Notes under the pieces: model-generated | Told to the model about the DNA's origin: nothing | Seen by the model: the letters and a program-made list of their open reading frames with translations, nothing else | The model's database searches: none | Program-made: the position numbers and the translations under genes | Part shown: in pieces, positions 21,938 through 31,264 of the stretch | Numbering within the stretch: the stretch's first letter is position 1 | How the letters are laid out: the number at the start of each line of letters is the position of its first letter | IMG/VR virus record: IMGVR_UViG_3300005293_000042 | Span: 1-41,332 of that record | From: a virus | DNA: 41,332 bases | Reading direction: 5' to 3' (one strand)

Positions 21938-22774
21938 CTACACCCCCAAGAATTGTGGCCGATAGGTAACGCTCAGCCACTGATAGCTGGACGTGTTAGC
22001 TGTGAAGTTGTTGGTCGAGGGGTACAGAAGCCGCCATACCGAATCCGCCGACAGGGCGAATATGATGTTGGTCTCCACCCCACCTCGGGTAACTGTGATC
22101 TTTCTGGCTCCTGGTGTGGAGTCGAACGTCAAGATGTCATTCGCCACGAAGGCGTAGTCGATCTGCAGCTTCTCTCCAGGTCGATTGACGTCCGTAAGCT
22201 TCCAGGAAGAGACGGTGCTCAAAAACTTGACCTGGAAAAGCCACCCCGTAGCTGCCGTACCTTGGATCGTGAATGACGGCGAGGGGATGCTAATAGTGCC
22301 GCCAGAAATAACAACCAGGGCCGGCGCCTCGAACGTAGACGACTTAGTAGCCATCGTCAGGATCACTTCCGGGTCCTTGCTAAACAGAGCCGGATCAAGA
22401 CGCTTCAAATATACCGGCGTCCTCGCGATCTCGTACGCGCCGTTTCGAATCTGCAGAACGACCTTTTCGGTGTCGCTCATGTCCGAACTGCCGGCGAAGA
22501 TCCGGTATATAGCCTCACGAAGAGACTCCACCGTCACTCCGCCGGCATAGTCCGGGTTAAGACCGATCCGGATGCCTACCTCGCGGAGCTGAGGTCGACG
22601 TCCCTGGAAGATTCCGCCCTGGTAGAGCGTGTTCGTCACAGAGACGTCGACCTCAGTCGGCCCAAGTCCGTCGATTCCCAGCAGAATATAAGGATCGCTA
22701 GGTAGCGCCCCTACAATGGGCAGATCTACGTATCCGTTACCTAGACCGTCGATACGAACCTTGGTGAAGATCAC
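21938..22774 (-). CDS. Distal tail protein-like minor tail protein (278 aa)
   Basis: The GTG at 22774 overlaps the tape measure stop by four bases (GTGA). The protein is beta-rich throughout, with LREVGIRIGLNPDYAGGVTV and EVILTMATKSSTFEAPALVV, like SPP1 Dit-type proteins that link tail tube and tip. The position right after the tape measure supports this. The C-terminal half (SFTIQGTAATGWLFQVKF) resembles a carbohydrate-binding-like sandwich. Confidence 0.7.
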   Translation of the reverse strand: MIFTKVRIDGLGNGYVDLPIVGALPSDPYILLGIDGLGPTEVDVSVTNTLYQGGIFQGRRPQLREVGIRIGLNPDYAGGVTVESLREAIYRIFAGSSDMSDTEKVVLQIRNGAYEIARTPVYLKRLDPALFSKDPEVILTMATKSSTFEAPALVVISGGTISIPSPSFTIQGTAATGWLFQVKFLSTVSSWKLTDVNRPGEKLQIDYAFVANDILTFDSTPGARKITVTRGGVETNIIFALSADSVWRLLYPSTNNFTANTSSYQWLSVTYRPQFLGV

Positions 22775-25700
22775 TTAACGCTCACCACCCTTCTCTGCTG
22801 GGACAGGAGGCTACGGGTATCCCGATAAACCTCGACGTGATTGACTGGCTTCGGCGAATATATGTTCTGTTCGAAGTTGATGTTGGTCTCCTGAACAGGT
22901 GTTGACGCAGACGGCTCGTTCTGAGACGTCCATCGGTCGTGCGAGATAGCTGCAGCCTGACTGTAGGAAGCGGCGCCCATAGAAGCACCGCCGGCGTGCT
23001 GGAAGTCCTCCTGCATGTCGGGAGCCGTGATGTTGAACCATGAAGAAGTCCTAGTTCCCGCACTATCTAGTGCTTGCACGCCCTGGTAGACCTCGCTTAG
23101 CCCGGCGAACGCACGTGCCGCGTCGCTGACCATCTGGTCTGTCGCGCTGGTGACTGCTCCCGCGGCGGAAGACAGTCCCTTCGCGAAGGCCGTACCGGCA
23201 TTTTCTCCAGCAGTTGCAGCGCCAGCGCTTGAGCCGCCAAACGGGTTGAGGTTGTCGAGAAGATTTCCAACAGTGTCCTTTGCCTGCTCGACTGCGTCCC
23301 TGAACATGTCAGTGATCGTGCTGGCTACGTTAGACACAGCCGCCCAGATCCCATCCTTAACACCCTCGATGAGCGAACTAGCTAGTCGTCCGCCAGCCTC
23401 ACCGATCTCAGTTGCCTTGTCGTCGATCGCATCGGAAAGCCCGTTCAAGAGCTTGATGATCATGTCGGCGCCAGACTCGGCCAGCTCAGGAATTTCCTCA
23501 GCAAGGGTGTCCATAAGAGTCTGGACAATATCGACGGCAGCCTCGGCCACCTTCGGGATGTTCTCATCAATCTTCTTCAAGATACCCAGGAGCAGATCGA
23601 GACCTGCCTGAGCGATCTTCGGGATGTTCTCGGTGAGAATATCGAGCAGCGTATCGATGAGGGTGTTGAAGACCTCTCCGGCCTTCGGAATAAGACGAAT
23701 GATCGCATCCAACAGTGCTGTCAGAAGCTTCTCGATGGCCCCAATAATCCTAGGCGCGCCCTCCCCGATCTTCTCGACGAAGGTAATAAGGCCCTCTGCG
23801 AGAGCTGTTGCCGCCTCGGGGATGAGCCCGACAAGCATGAGAATGGCTTCCTTGAGTACCGCGATACCCGACGAGCCCATGCTCACCAATATGGCAAACG
23901 CCTTAGCGAACATCAGCGCACCAACCCCAGCGAGGAGCATGGCCGCTCCCATAGCAAGCAGAGCAAGGCCGAGAAGCACGATCATGGGGATTACGGGCGT
24001 GAGAATAAGACCCGCGAGCCCCAGAACGAGGAACACGCCGGCGATGCCGACAAGGCCCTTGATCAGGGTGCCCCAGTCCAGCTGCCCGATGACAGCAAGT
24101 GCGCCTGCCAGAATATAGAGCGCTGCGGAAGCAATGCCGAGGGCGATAGCCCCCATGACGGTGCCAGACATGAGCTTCAGCGCGATAGCCAAGATCCCGA
24201 GGGAAATAGCCAGCGTCTTAAGCGCCTGTCCGACCTCATCCATGGTCATACCAGCGAACTTTGCGAGTACATCCGCGATGATCTCGAGTGCACCAGCCAC
24301 GACAATCAGGCCTAGGGCCGTCTTGAGCATGCCCTTGGGCATGAGGCGCATACCGATAGCGATGATGCCGAGAGAGGCACCAATCCCGAGCAAGCCGGTC
24401 TTCATGGTGTCGAAGTCGATGCCTGCAAATACGACGATCGCGTCAGCAATGAGCTTAAGCGCGAACGCAACCGCGATCATACCGATCGAGGCCGAGAACA
24501 TCGACTTGGCGGGGAGGATACGCATAGCCCCACCGATCGCAATAAGGGCTGCTGTAGCCCCCGCGAGACCCTTACCTAGGTCCTTCCACTCAAGGAGTGC
24601 GAAGGCCGCTACAGCGCCCGCTATGGACTTCAAACCGAAGCCCAGAATAAGCATGGCTGCGCCAGTCTTGAGCATGCTGCCGGTAGAGTTACTGATCGGC
24701 TTTAGAGCGAGCATCAGAGCCAGAAGTGCGCCCGAAATACCCGCCAGGCCCTTCCCGATCTCCTCCCACTCCATACCGGACATCTTCTTGGCCGCGAGAG
24801 CGAGAATATAAATCGCACCCGCCAGAAGACCAAGCGAGAACGCCATCACAGGGATCTTAGCGAAGCCCTTGGACTGCGCGACCTTCTCGAGGCTGCCCAT
24901 CGCCTTCATCAGAATAAGCATGGCAGCACCGATAGCACCCGTAGCCGCCATCAGACGCTCCGGCTCAATAAGAGCCAGAAGAGCAATCGATCCGGCGAGG
25001 ATGGCAATGGCCGCGGCGATCTTAATAAGCGCGTTAGCCTTCACCTCAAGGGTCATGGTCTTGAGTGCGCCCGTAAGCTCACCGAAAGTGCCCTTGATGG
25101 ACTCGAGCAATCCGCCACCGAAGTCGAAGTTGAAGTTAAACCCCTTCTTCAGGAAGGCTGCGATAGCAACACCGATACCACCAAGAAGGCCGGTGTTGAT
25201 CAGCTTGATGACGTTGTCGAAGTTCCCCGACCCCATGGCGTCCGTGATGGCTGCGCCAAGGTTGCCAAGCTTCTCAGAAATGAACTTTGCGATAGGAGCT
25301 AGGGCATCCTTGATCCGGTTGAAAGTATCCGAAACCTTCTGCCCAAAGGCGGAGAGCTTGTCACCTACGGAGAAGAAATCCTTGATCTTGTCTCCGATAG
25401 CCTTAAGGTTGTCGACAAACCCTTGACCCGCCTTAGATGGATCACCTCCTTCACCACCAAACAGGTTCTTGATCCAGCCCGCCAGTGCCTTGACTGCCGA
25501 GACCGGGACGAGAATTGCCTTCGCGAGGACATCGAAGAACTTCTGGATCTTGTCGCCGTCCTTGAGGGACTCGGCGAAGTTGGTCACCATGTTCCCGAGC
25601 TTCCCCAGGAAGTTCAAAGTTCCGCCGGAGCCCTTTGTCATCGCCCCAAACAGAGTTTGGAAGACCGACGCCACGCCCTTGATGACTTGCCAGCCGATCG

Positions 25701-27075
25701 AGAACAGGGAGAACAGACCCCTGAAGATCCGCTTGATATTGTTGGAGGTTTCGCCTCCGATTTTGAGGTTCTCTGTGAACTCTCTGAAACCCTTGGTCAT
25801 GCGGGCGAGCTGAGATGCCGTAGTTGGCGGGAAGACCTCATCCAGAGCCTGCTTAACAGGCTTGATCACTGCAAGCAGCGCATCCCAGATGTTCTTGAAG
25901 CCTTCCAGCAGGTTGGTTCGACCGCCCCACTTCTTCCAGTCCTTAAGAAGACTGTTGCGGGCCTTGGAGGACGACTCGATGATGCCACCGAGGGCGTCGC
26001 TCACCGAGCTGAACATGGTCTTGGCTTCGCCGAAGTCACCGAAGATAATGGCCCATGTCTGCGACCATCCGGAGCCGACGCCCTCCTTGAGGGTGCCAAT
26101 AAGCTGAGTCATGGTCTTGACCTTGGTGGCCGCGTCCTGACCCATCTGACCCATCTTACGAATCTGCTTGATCTGCTCCGCGTTGTAGCCCTTAGACTTC
26201 AGCTGGGCATCAGTAAGGTCCCCCGTGAACCCCTCAAGGGTCGTGGTGAGGACCTCGCCGGTGATCCAGCCGTCCTGGAGCGAGTTACGGAAGGAGTTGC
26301 CGGCCTTCGTCCACTCGTCGAACGACATGTCGTCGCCAGCGGTCTTGATGGTGCCCATGGCCTTAGCCGTCTCATAGAGAGCCGACTGGAAGACCTCACC
26401 ACCCATACCCGCGTTGACCACCGAGTTCCAGTCCTGCAGTCCGACCTTGCCGTTGGCAATGGCCTGAGAGAGCTGGTACATAGCAGTCGATGCCTGCTGA
26501 GAGTTCGAGCCCGAAATGGCCGCGACGTTGGCGATACCCTTGATCGCGTTGACCGAGGTGTCCAGATCAACGCCAGCCGCCGTGAAGGTACCAATATTCC
26601 TAGCCATCTCACTGAAGTTGTAGATGGTGTCGTCGGAATACTTGTTGAGCTTGGCGAGGGCACCGTTGACGTCCTCAAGCGTGGTGCCCGCAGACGCCGT
26701 GTTGGCAAGGACAGTCTGGATCGAGCCCATCTGGGTCTCGTACTCCTCGAAGCCCTGCTTAATCGGGTCGATCGTGAGCGACTTACCGAGCTGGACGCCG
26801 GCGTCGATGGCCTTGGTCGTGATGCCCGCGAGGGCGGTGATCGCAACCGTAGACAGCGTCAGGAACTTCGCGGACATACCCTCGATCGAGGTGCCGAGAG
26901 GACCGAGGTTGATCTTGCTAGCAGCCGAGCTAACCTGAGAAAGCCCCTTAGAAGCTCCATCGAAGTTCAGCTTCTGCTTGAGCTTGTCCATGGTCGACAT
27001 CGTCTGCGCGACGCCGGTCTCGAACTGCTTGTTGTCGAACTTCATCGCAACAATGCGATCATCAACACTACTCAT
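22771..27075 (-). CDS. Tail tape measure protein (1434 aa)
   Basis: The ATG at 27075 follows GGAGGGAGGTGC with about ten bases spacing and overlaps the previous stop (ATGA). The very long protein has a helical N-terminus (FETGVAQTMSTMDKLKQKLN), a central set of hydrophobic helices rich in Ala, Gly, Ile and Met (AIAILAGSIALLALIEPERL), and amphipathic repeats such as IPKIAQAGLDLLLGILKKI and IPKVAEAAVDIVQTLMDTL. At about 0.15 nm per residue the tail would be close to 215 nm. It sets tail length and takes part in DNA entry. Confidence 0.9.
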   Translation of the reverse strand: MSSVDDRIVAMKFDNKQFETGVAQTMSTMDKLKQKLNFDGASKGLSQVSSAASKINLGPLGTSIEGMSAKFLTLSTVAITALAGITTKAIDAGVQLGKSLTIDPIKQGFEEYETQMGSIQTVLANTASAGTTLEDVNGALAKLNKYSDDTIYNFSEMARNIGTFTAAGVDLDTSVNAIKGIANVAAISGSNSQQASTAMYQLSQAIANGKVGLQDWNSVVNAGMGGEVFQSALYETAKAMGTIKTAGDDMSFDEWTKAGNSFRNSLQDGWITGEVLTTTLEGFTGDLTDAQLKSKGYNAEQIKQIRKMGQMGQDAATKVKTMTQLIGTLKEGVGSGWSQTWAIIFGDFGEAKTMFSSVSDALGGIIESSSKARNSLLKDWKKWGGRTNLLEGFKNIWDALLAVIKPVKQALDEVFPPTTASQLARMTKGFREFTENLKIGGETSNNIKRIFRGLFSLFSIGWQVIKGVASVFQTLFGAMTKGSGGTLNFLGKLGNMVTNFAESLKDGDKIQKFFDVLAKAILVPVSAVKALAGWIKNLFGGEGGDPSKAGQGFVDNLKAIGDKIKDFFSVGDKLSAFGQKVSDTFNRIKDALAPIAKFISEKLGNLGAAITDAMGSGNFDNVIKLINTGLLGGIGVAIAAFLKKGFNFNFDFGGGLLESIKGTFGELTGALKTMTLEVKANALIKIAAAIAILAGSIALLALIEPERLMAATGAIGAAMLILMKAMGSLEKVAQSKGFAKIPVMAFSLGLLAGAIYILALAAKKMSGMEWEEIGKGLAGISGALLALMLALKPISNSTGSMLKTGAAMLILGFGLKSIAGAVAAFALLEWKDLGKGLAGATAALIAIGGAMRILPAKSMFSASIGMIAVAFALKLIADAIVVFAGIDFDTMKTGLLGIGASLGIIAIGMRLMPKGMLKTALGLIVVAGALEIIADVLAKFAGMTMDEVGQALKTLAISLGILAIALKLMSGTVMGAIALGIASAALYILAGALAVIGQLDWGTLIKGLVGIAGVFLVLGLAGLILTPVIPMIVLLGLALLAMGAAMLLAGVGALMFAKAFAILVSMGSSGIAVLKEAILMLVGLIPEAATALAEGLITFVEKIGEGAPRIIGAIEKLLTALLDAIIRLIPKAGEVFNTLIDTLLDILTENIPKIAQAGLDLLLGILKKIDENIPKVAEAAVDIVQTLMDTLAEEIPELAESGADMIIKLLNGLSDAIDDKATEIGEAGGRLASSLIEGVKDGIWAAVSNVASTITDMFRDAVEQAKDTVGNLLDNLNPFGGSSAGAATAGENAGTAFAKGLSSAAGAVTSATDQMVSDAARAFAGLSEVYQGVQALDSAGTRTSSWFNITAPDMQEDFQHAGGASMGAASYSQAAAISHDRWTSQNEPSASTPVQETNINFEQNIYSPKPVNHVEVYRDTRSLLSQQRRVVSVK

Positions 27076-27455
27076 GCTGACTGCACCTCCCTCCACACCT
27101 CATCGGCTAGACGATCGAACAAAGGTTTTAGGGCGGGGTTGATGAAGTCCCGGCCCTGAATGAAGCCACCGTTTCGAGTACCGTGGCCGTACTGGAGCAA
27201 AATAACAACGGGGATGCCATCAACCACGTTCCCGTTGCGCCACACGATGGAGTACGTGCCCTTGGACTCGACCACTTCGTGATACCACGAGGCAGCCGAC
27301 TCAGAAGAGTCGATTGGGGTAGCGCTAGCGAGCGCGTCCGTCCCAGTGCGACCATAGCTGTCGAGGACTCTAAATATGGCCGAGCCCTTGGACATCTTCT
27401 TGAGAAAGTCGTCCGTCTTCTTGAAGGACCCTCTAGTGTCGAAGCTGATCTTCAC
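27072..27455 (-). CDS. HK97 gp10-like protein (tail/neck component, 127 aa)
   Basis: The GTG at 27455 follows AGGAGGACCT. The protein has DSYGRTGTDALASATPIDSS and SWYHEVVESKGTYSIVWRNG, then YGHGTRNGGFIQGRDFINPA, the pattern of the HK97 gp10 family. That protein is usually found between head completion and tail genes. Here it is just before the tape measure, after the fibre gene, an unusual place. The function may be a tail completion factor. Confidence 0.7.
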   Translation of the reverse strand: MKISFDTRGSFKKTDDFLKKMSKGSAIFRVLDSYGRTGTDALASATPIDSSESAASWYHEVVESKGTYSIVWRNGNVVDGIPVVILLQYGHGTRNGGFIQGRDFINPALKPLFDRLADEVWREVQSA

Positions 27456-27468
27456 AGGTCCTCCTAAA

Positions 27469-27660
27469 TCAGTTGACGGGACGAATATCCGTGATGTCGA
27501 CCCCGCAAGGCCCACACGTCATTCGCGTAGGACCATCTGGGATGTACATCCTTGGCTGGGGGATCTTGAGTTCGTCAAGGGTGCGCCAGAAATTAAGACA
27601 ACTTTCAGTATTACACCGAAGCTCGACATAGACCATTGGAATATCGTCGGGAATAGTCAT
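27469..27660 (-). CDS. Small cysteine-rich protein in the tail module (63 aa)
   Basis: The ATG at 27660 overlaps the fibre stop (TAATG). Cysteines in VELRCNTESCLNFW and MTCGPCGVDI give a C-x4-C plus C-x2-C set that could bind one zinc ion. It has no signal peptide. I do not recognise the family. Translational coupling puts its synthesis with the fibre and gp10-like proteins. Confidence 0.6.
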   Translation of the reverse strand: MTIPDDIPMVYVELRCNTESCLNFWRTLDELKIPQPRMYIPDGPTRMTCGPCGVDITDIRPVN

Positions 27661-28349
27661 TAGACCTGCACCGCCATCCATTGAATGGGTAGATTACCCG
27701 TACTCACAGTTCGCATTGCGTAGAGAGTGAACCCTGTGGCCGAAATACCAGCCACAGAAACAATGCCGTTGTTGGGATTGGTGAGCATGATACATGCCAC
27801 CACGTTTGGTTCAGTAGTAAAGCGTCCAGCAACGAAAGTTACTCCCTGAAACACGACAGTACCAGTCGGGTTTGTGACGGCGCTGATAGCACCAGCGTCC
27901 ATAGCGATAGGCGCGCCAGACCACCTTCTAGCAACGTTGATGGTGCCCGTCAAGTCGGCGGCGCCAAGTGAAGCAGCAACCCAAGACGTTCCATTAGAAC
28001 GAATATAAGTCGCGGACGCGCCCACGGCCGGTGTTCCAGCGCCAGTTGCGCCCGTATCACCCTTTACGCCCTGTGCGCCTTGTGGCCCACGAACGTTCCC
28101 GGCGTTTACTGTCGTGCTGTTCGACAACGTGAGCACAAGCTCGTACGCCCCATTTACTGCGGCGCTAACGACACTTACGCCTTGTGCTCCGGTAGCTCCA
28201 GTTGCGCCACGGACATACCCTGCGTTGATAGTGTTGCCGTTGAACTTGGTCAGGATGAGGTTGTATGACGCGTTCACAACGCCAGAGACGACGCTGTTAC
28301 CTTCGATTGCTTCCATTCGTTCCTTGCTAAGGCTCGACACCGTAGCCAT
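27660..28349 (-). CDS. Tail fibre with collagen-like repeats and lectin-like C-terminus
   Basis: The ATG at 28349 follows AGAGGAGGATTGT. Two copies of a ~30-residue unit (VVSGVVNASYNLILTKFNGN and VVSAAVNGAYELVLTLSNST) each end in a collagen-like G-x-x run: GATGATGAQG, then GPQGAQGVKGDTGATGAG. The C-terminal ~80 residues (VTFVAGRFTTEPNVVACIML through FTLYAMRTV to IQWMAVQV) resemble an H-type lectin domain. A trimeric fibre that binds host sugars is likely. It sits between tail-tube-like genes and the tape measure. Confidence 0.7.
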   Translation of the reverse strand: MATVSSLSKERMEAIEGNSVVSGVVNASYNLILTKFNGNTINAGYVRGATGATGAQGVSVVSAAVNGAYELVLTLSNSTTVNAGNVRGPQGAQGVKGDTGATGAGTPAVGASATYIRSNGTSWVAASLGAADLTGTINVARRWSGAPIAMDAGAISAVTNPTGTVVFQGVTFVAGRFTTEPNVVACIMLTNPNNGIVSVAGISATGFTLYAMRTVSTGNLPIQWMAVQV

Positions 28350-28361
28350 ACAATCCTCCTC

Positions 28362-29111
28362 TCACCAATTGCTGATTGTGTAGGTGTCCCCATCGATCCA
28401 GACAGCAGACGGAGACGTAATTTCGAAAGAAGTAGGTGACGTCATGGTGATCCATTCGTCTGGACCAATCGCAGTCCAGCTCCCGTCGCCGTGATCTATG
28501 ATCCGGAGCCTTGGGTTGGATTCAAATATACCTAGGACGTCGGTAGGGCTAGGAAAGCGAGGATCGGTTGTCGCAGTGCCATAGAGGATGTCGCTCAGAG
28601 CGGCGATAGCCTCCGGGGAAGCATCTGCTGCACGAATATAGAGATGTGAAGCCTGCCTAGCTCCTGGGATCGTCTTTGGCTTGGTCACTAGCCCCCAACC
28701 GAACACGGCAGGGGCCAGTTCTTGCGCCATGGTTGCCATAGAGAGCGAGTTCGGTACCAACGTCGCGTTGTAGACCAAATGGATGCGGTATGAGTCGCCA
28801 TCCTCGGTTCGGTACGTGAGATTGAAGGGGGGCTTACGCTGAAGATCGAGTGTATAGCCCAGTGAGTCCACGTAGTCAGACAGATTTTCAGGATATGTGT
28901 ACGCGGCGATCGTGGCAGAGAACTCGGACCTAGGTTGAGGCGTCACGTAGACGTCGCCATCGAAGTACATGGTCTCGAAAGCCGCCGGAGCGTCCTCTTC
29001 TACCGAAACCAAGCCGTTCCATGCGACGGGCGGAGCGTCGGGCAAATATACAACAGCTCGACTCACGCCGTGCTCGTATCTGCGGTCTAGATCCCACTCA
29101 ATCGCAGTCAT
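28362..29111 (-). CDS. Tail tube-like protein, paralogue 3 (249 aa)
   Basis: MTAIEWDLDRRYEHGVSRAV begins like the two other tube-like proteins, and VAWNGLVSVEEDAPAAFETM, FDGDVYVTPQP, LTYRTEDGDSYRIHLVYNAT and ILYGTATTDPRFPSP match them in order. A C-terminal extension (about residues 205-249) with SPTSFEITSPSAVWIDGDTY and an ending in TISNW is new. It starts two bases after the previous stop. It may be a minor tube ring or tip adapter. The family is clear; which copy builds the main tube is not. Confidence 0.75.
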   Translation of the reverse strand: MTAIEWDLDRRYEHGVSRAVVYLPDAPPVAWNGLVSVEEDAPAAFETMYFDGDVYVTPQPRSEFSATIAAYTYPENLSDYVDSLGYTLDLQRKPPFNLTYRTEDGDSYRIHLVYNATLVPNSLSMATMAQELAPAVFGWGLVTKPKTIPGARQASHLYIRAADASPEAIAALSDILYGTATTDPRFPSPTDVLGIFESNPRLRIIDHGDGSWTAIGPDEWITMTSPTSFEITSPSAVWIDGDTYTISNW

Positions 29112-29113
29112 GA

Positions 29114-29785
29114 TCAGTCCTGCAGCCAGTCGATGACCAGTTTTTGTGTAGGCATACGCGGGGGGTTTGAAGCATCCCCGCGAAGGACCTGCTCAATGGT
29201 CTGAAGACCATCAGGCCATGCGTACCGAGAGTCGATCTCGATGTGCGCCGTTCGCTTGTACTTCTTAATGGTAGATGTAACCGGAGGCGGAGTGCTCACC
29301 ACGGACCAAGACTTCAGCATCGGCTGAGGGGAGTCGCTGATGGTTGTGTAAGACCGCGCACTTGGGGTGACCATGGCGTTGTAGACCAGGTGCAGCTTGT
29401 ACGCATGCCTAACGCCCTCTGTGTCGTTACCAATGAGCGTGCGGTAGCTAAACCCAAAAGGGATACGACGCTGGTTACCCACGTTCAGACCAGAATATAG
29501 AGCCTGGACGCCCTCGCAGGCGTCAAACTCAAGAGGAGCTCCATAGGCAGAGATGTTGGCCGCGTAGTCCTCGTTCTGGATGTAATCGAGGTACTTGTCT
29601 CCATCAAAGTAGAGAGCCTCGGCCTCACCGCCGGAGACAGCTTGCTCGACACTGAGAAGACCGTTCCAGGCATAACCCTGGGTGTACGAATAGTCAGCGT
29701 TAGCGGGTCCCAGGAAGAGGATGCCATGATCGATGCCTGTTTCGAACAGTCGTTCGCCCGCTCGGTCCCATTCAATTGCTGTCAC
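29114..29785 (-). CDS. Tail tube-like protein, paralogue 2 (223 aa)
   Basis: MTAIEWDRAGERLFETGIDH, GYAWNGLLSVEQAVSGGEAE, YFDGDKYLDYIQ and FGFSYRTLIGNDTEGVRHAY align well with the major tube-like protein at 30366-31250, including the IGNDTEG stretch. It lacks the C-terminal extra domain. A GGAAGGAG site precedes the ATG at 29785. It lies after the chaperone gene. It may form the tube with or below the major protein. Confidence 0.75.
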   Translation of the reverse strand: MTAIEWDRAGERLFETGIDHGILFLGPANADYSYTQGYAWNGLLSVEQAVSGGEAEALYFDGDKYLDYIQNEDYAANISAYGAPLEFDACEGVQALYSGLNVGNQRRIPFGFSYRTLIGNDTEGVRHAYKLHLVYNAMVTPSARSYTTISDSPQPMLKSWSVVSTPPPVTSTIKKYKRTAHIEIDSRYAWPDGLQTIEQVLRGDASNPPRMPTQKLVIDWLQD

Positions 29786-29797
29786 GATGACTCCTTC

Positions 29798-30340
29798 CTA
29801 GCCGCTAGTTCCGTACTGCTTCTTGCGCTGCTCGTTGAGTGCTCGACGCTGCGCAGCCAGCTCGGATGCGCCCATCTTCTTGGGCTGCTCCTGCTTCACA
29901 GAGAATACTCGGATGAGGGTAAACAAACGGTTGAGATGCCACTCTGCGCACTCGAAGGGGATGTTGGCGGTAACCATCCAGTAGTAGATCAACTCGGAAG
30001 TGATTACTTCCTTCGATGGGGCGGCATGCTTGCCTTCAGCAAACCAGGTTGCGGTCTGCTTGCTCTCGATGTAGGCGTTGATGCTGTCGAGAGTCTTTTG
30101 ATCGAGTCTCTGGAAAACCTCCGGAGCAATATTGGGGGTCCTGTTCATCGCTGCAATGTAGGCAAGCGTCTCTTCCTCTGTCTTTGCAACTTCAGAGAGG
30201 AACGGCTTTTCGAACTTTGACTCCCATTTTGACAAGGAGATCAGAGAATGCTCCAGCTCCACCGTGACTTCCTCGACTCGGACGAATTCTGACTTGTCCT
30301 CGTCGAAGTATTCAGCGCTGGGAATAGTGATAGTGAGCAT
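29798..30340 (-). CDS. Tail assembly chaperone-like protein (180 aa)
   Basis: The ATG at 30340 has AAGGAGG upstream. LEHSLISLSKWESKFEKPFL, EVITSELIYYWMVTANIPFE and WHLNRLFTLIRVF are typical of phage tail chaperones that bind the tape measure before tube assembly. The position after a tube gene supports this. Many phages make a second, frameshifted chaperone; here I see no slippery site and no overlapping partner frame. Confidence 0.7.
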   Translation of the reverse strand: MLTITIPSAEYFDEDKSEFVRVEEVTVELEHSLISLSKWESKFEKPFLSEVAKTEEETLAYIAAMNRTPNIAPEVFQRLDQKTLDSINAYIESKQTATWFAEGKHAAPSKEVITSELIYYWMVTANIPFECAEWHLNRLFTLIRVFSVKQEQPKKMGASELAAQRRALNEQRKKQYGTSG

Positions 30341-30365
30341 TCTCTGACCTCCTTGTTAGCGTCGA

Positions 30366-31250
30366 CTAGAAGTCGAACAGCCAGTCGTCGTCCGTGACGT
30401 CGGGGAACGTGTAGCCGTTGTTCGGGCGAGCCGAAACGACGGTGTCCTCCGTGATCGCAGGCTGAACGCCGGAAGCAACCGGCTCGCCGTCGATGTAGTA
30501 CGTCACGCCGGCCACCGCGGGGATGGTGATGACCTTGGTGGTGCTGTTGTAGGTAGGCGGCGTCGGGTTGACGACGGTCACGGTGCCCGAGAAGAGCGCG
30601 ATGACCTCAGCCGGGAGCGGCAGTCGGGGGTCAGTCCCGGCGGTACCGTAGAGGATGTCCTCGAGCTCCTGCAGCGCGGCTGCATTCACCTTGGTCGAGT
30701 CGATCGTAAGGGTAGCGGTCGGGTCGTACTCGGTCCCGCCCACGTTACCCACGGTGACCGGAGTCGTGGTGAGCTCCCAGCTGAACGTGATCGCCTCAGG
30801 CGAGTCGTTGATGGTCGCGTGCGCCTTCTCGGACGGAGCAGCGAGAGCGTTGTAGATGAGGTGCAGCTTGTAGCCGTACTTCAGGCCCTCGGTGTCGTTA
30901 CCGATCTTGGTGCGGTAGCTGAACCCGAACTGCTTGCGCGTCTGCTGACCGATCGTGATCCCAGGCTGCGGCTCAGCAGAGCCATCGCACTGAGCGAAGG
31001 AGTCAGGGTACGTGAAAGCCTCGATCGTGGCTGCGAACTCCTCAGCCGAGATCAGGTTCAGGTACTTGATGTTGTCCGCGTACTGCGGCGAAGCCTCAGC
31101 ACCGGTAGGCGACTCGGTGACGGTCGTCAGACCATTCCACGCCTCGCCCGTGTCGTAGTTACCGGCGTTGTCCGGGATGTAGAGAACACCGTGGTCGACA
31201 CCGGTCTCGTAGAGCCGCTCACCGACCTGATCCCACTGAATAACACTCAT
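30366..31250 (-). CDS. Major tail tube protein with extra C-terminal beta domain (294 aa)
   Basis: The ATG at 31250 has GAGGAGGAAT upstream. The N-terminal ~220 residues (MSVIQWDQVGERLYETGVDH, FGFSYRTKIGNDTEGLKYGY, ILYGTAGTDPRLPLP) form the tube fold shared with two downstream paralogues. The last ~70 residues (VITIPAVAGVTYYIDGEPV through NGYTFPDVTDDDWLFDF) form a beta domain that recurs at the end of the capsid protein (VVTIPTKAGVVYKNADTGT, GYYFPSNTDADWEF). Its first position in the tail genes and GC-rich codons suggest high expression. It polymerises into the tail tube; the extra domain should sit outside. Confidence 0.85.
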   Translation of the reverse strand: MSVIQWDQVGERLYETGVDHGVLYIPDNAGNYDTGEAWNGLTTVTESPTGAEASPQYADNIKYLNLISAEEFAATIEAFTYPDSFAQCDGSAEPQPGITIGQQTRKQFGFSYRTKIGNDTEGLKYGYKLHLIYNALAAPSEKAHATINDSPEAITFSWELTTTPVTVGNVGGTEYDPTATLTIDSTKVNAAALQELEDILYGTAGTDPRLPLPAEVIALFSGTVTVVNPTPPTYNSTTKVITIPAVAGVTYYIDGEPVASGVQPAITEDTVVSARPNNGYTFPDVTDDDWLFDF

Positions 31251-31264
31251 GTTTCTATTCCTCC

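Noticed and set aside
29798-30340. Programmed frameshift in the tail chaperone gene
   Set aside because: No slippery heptamer is seen near the end of the frame, and the downstream frame does not continue before the next gene starts.
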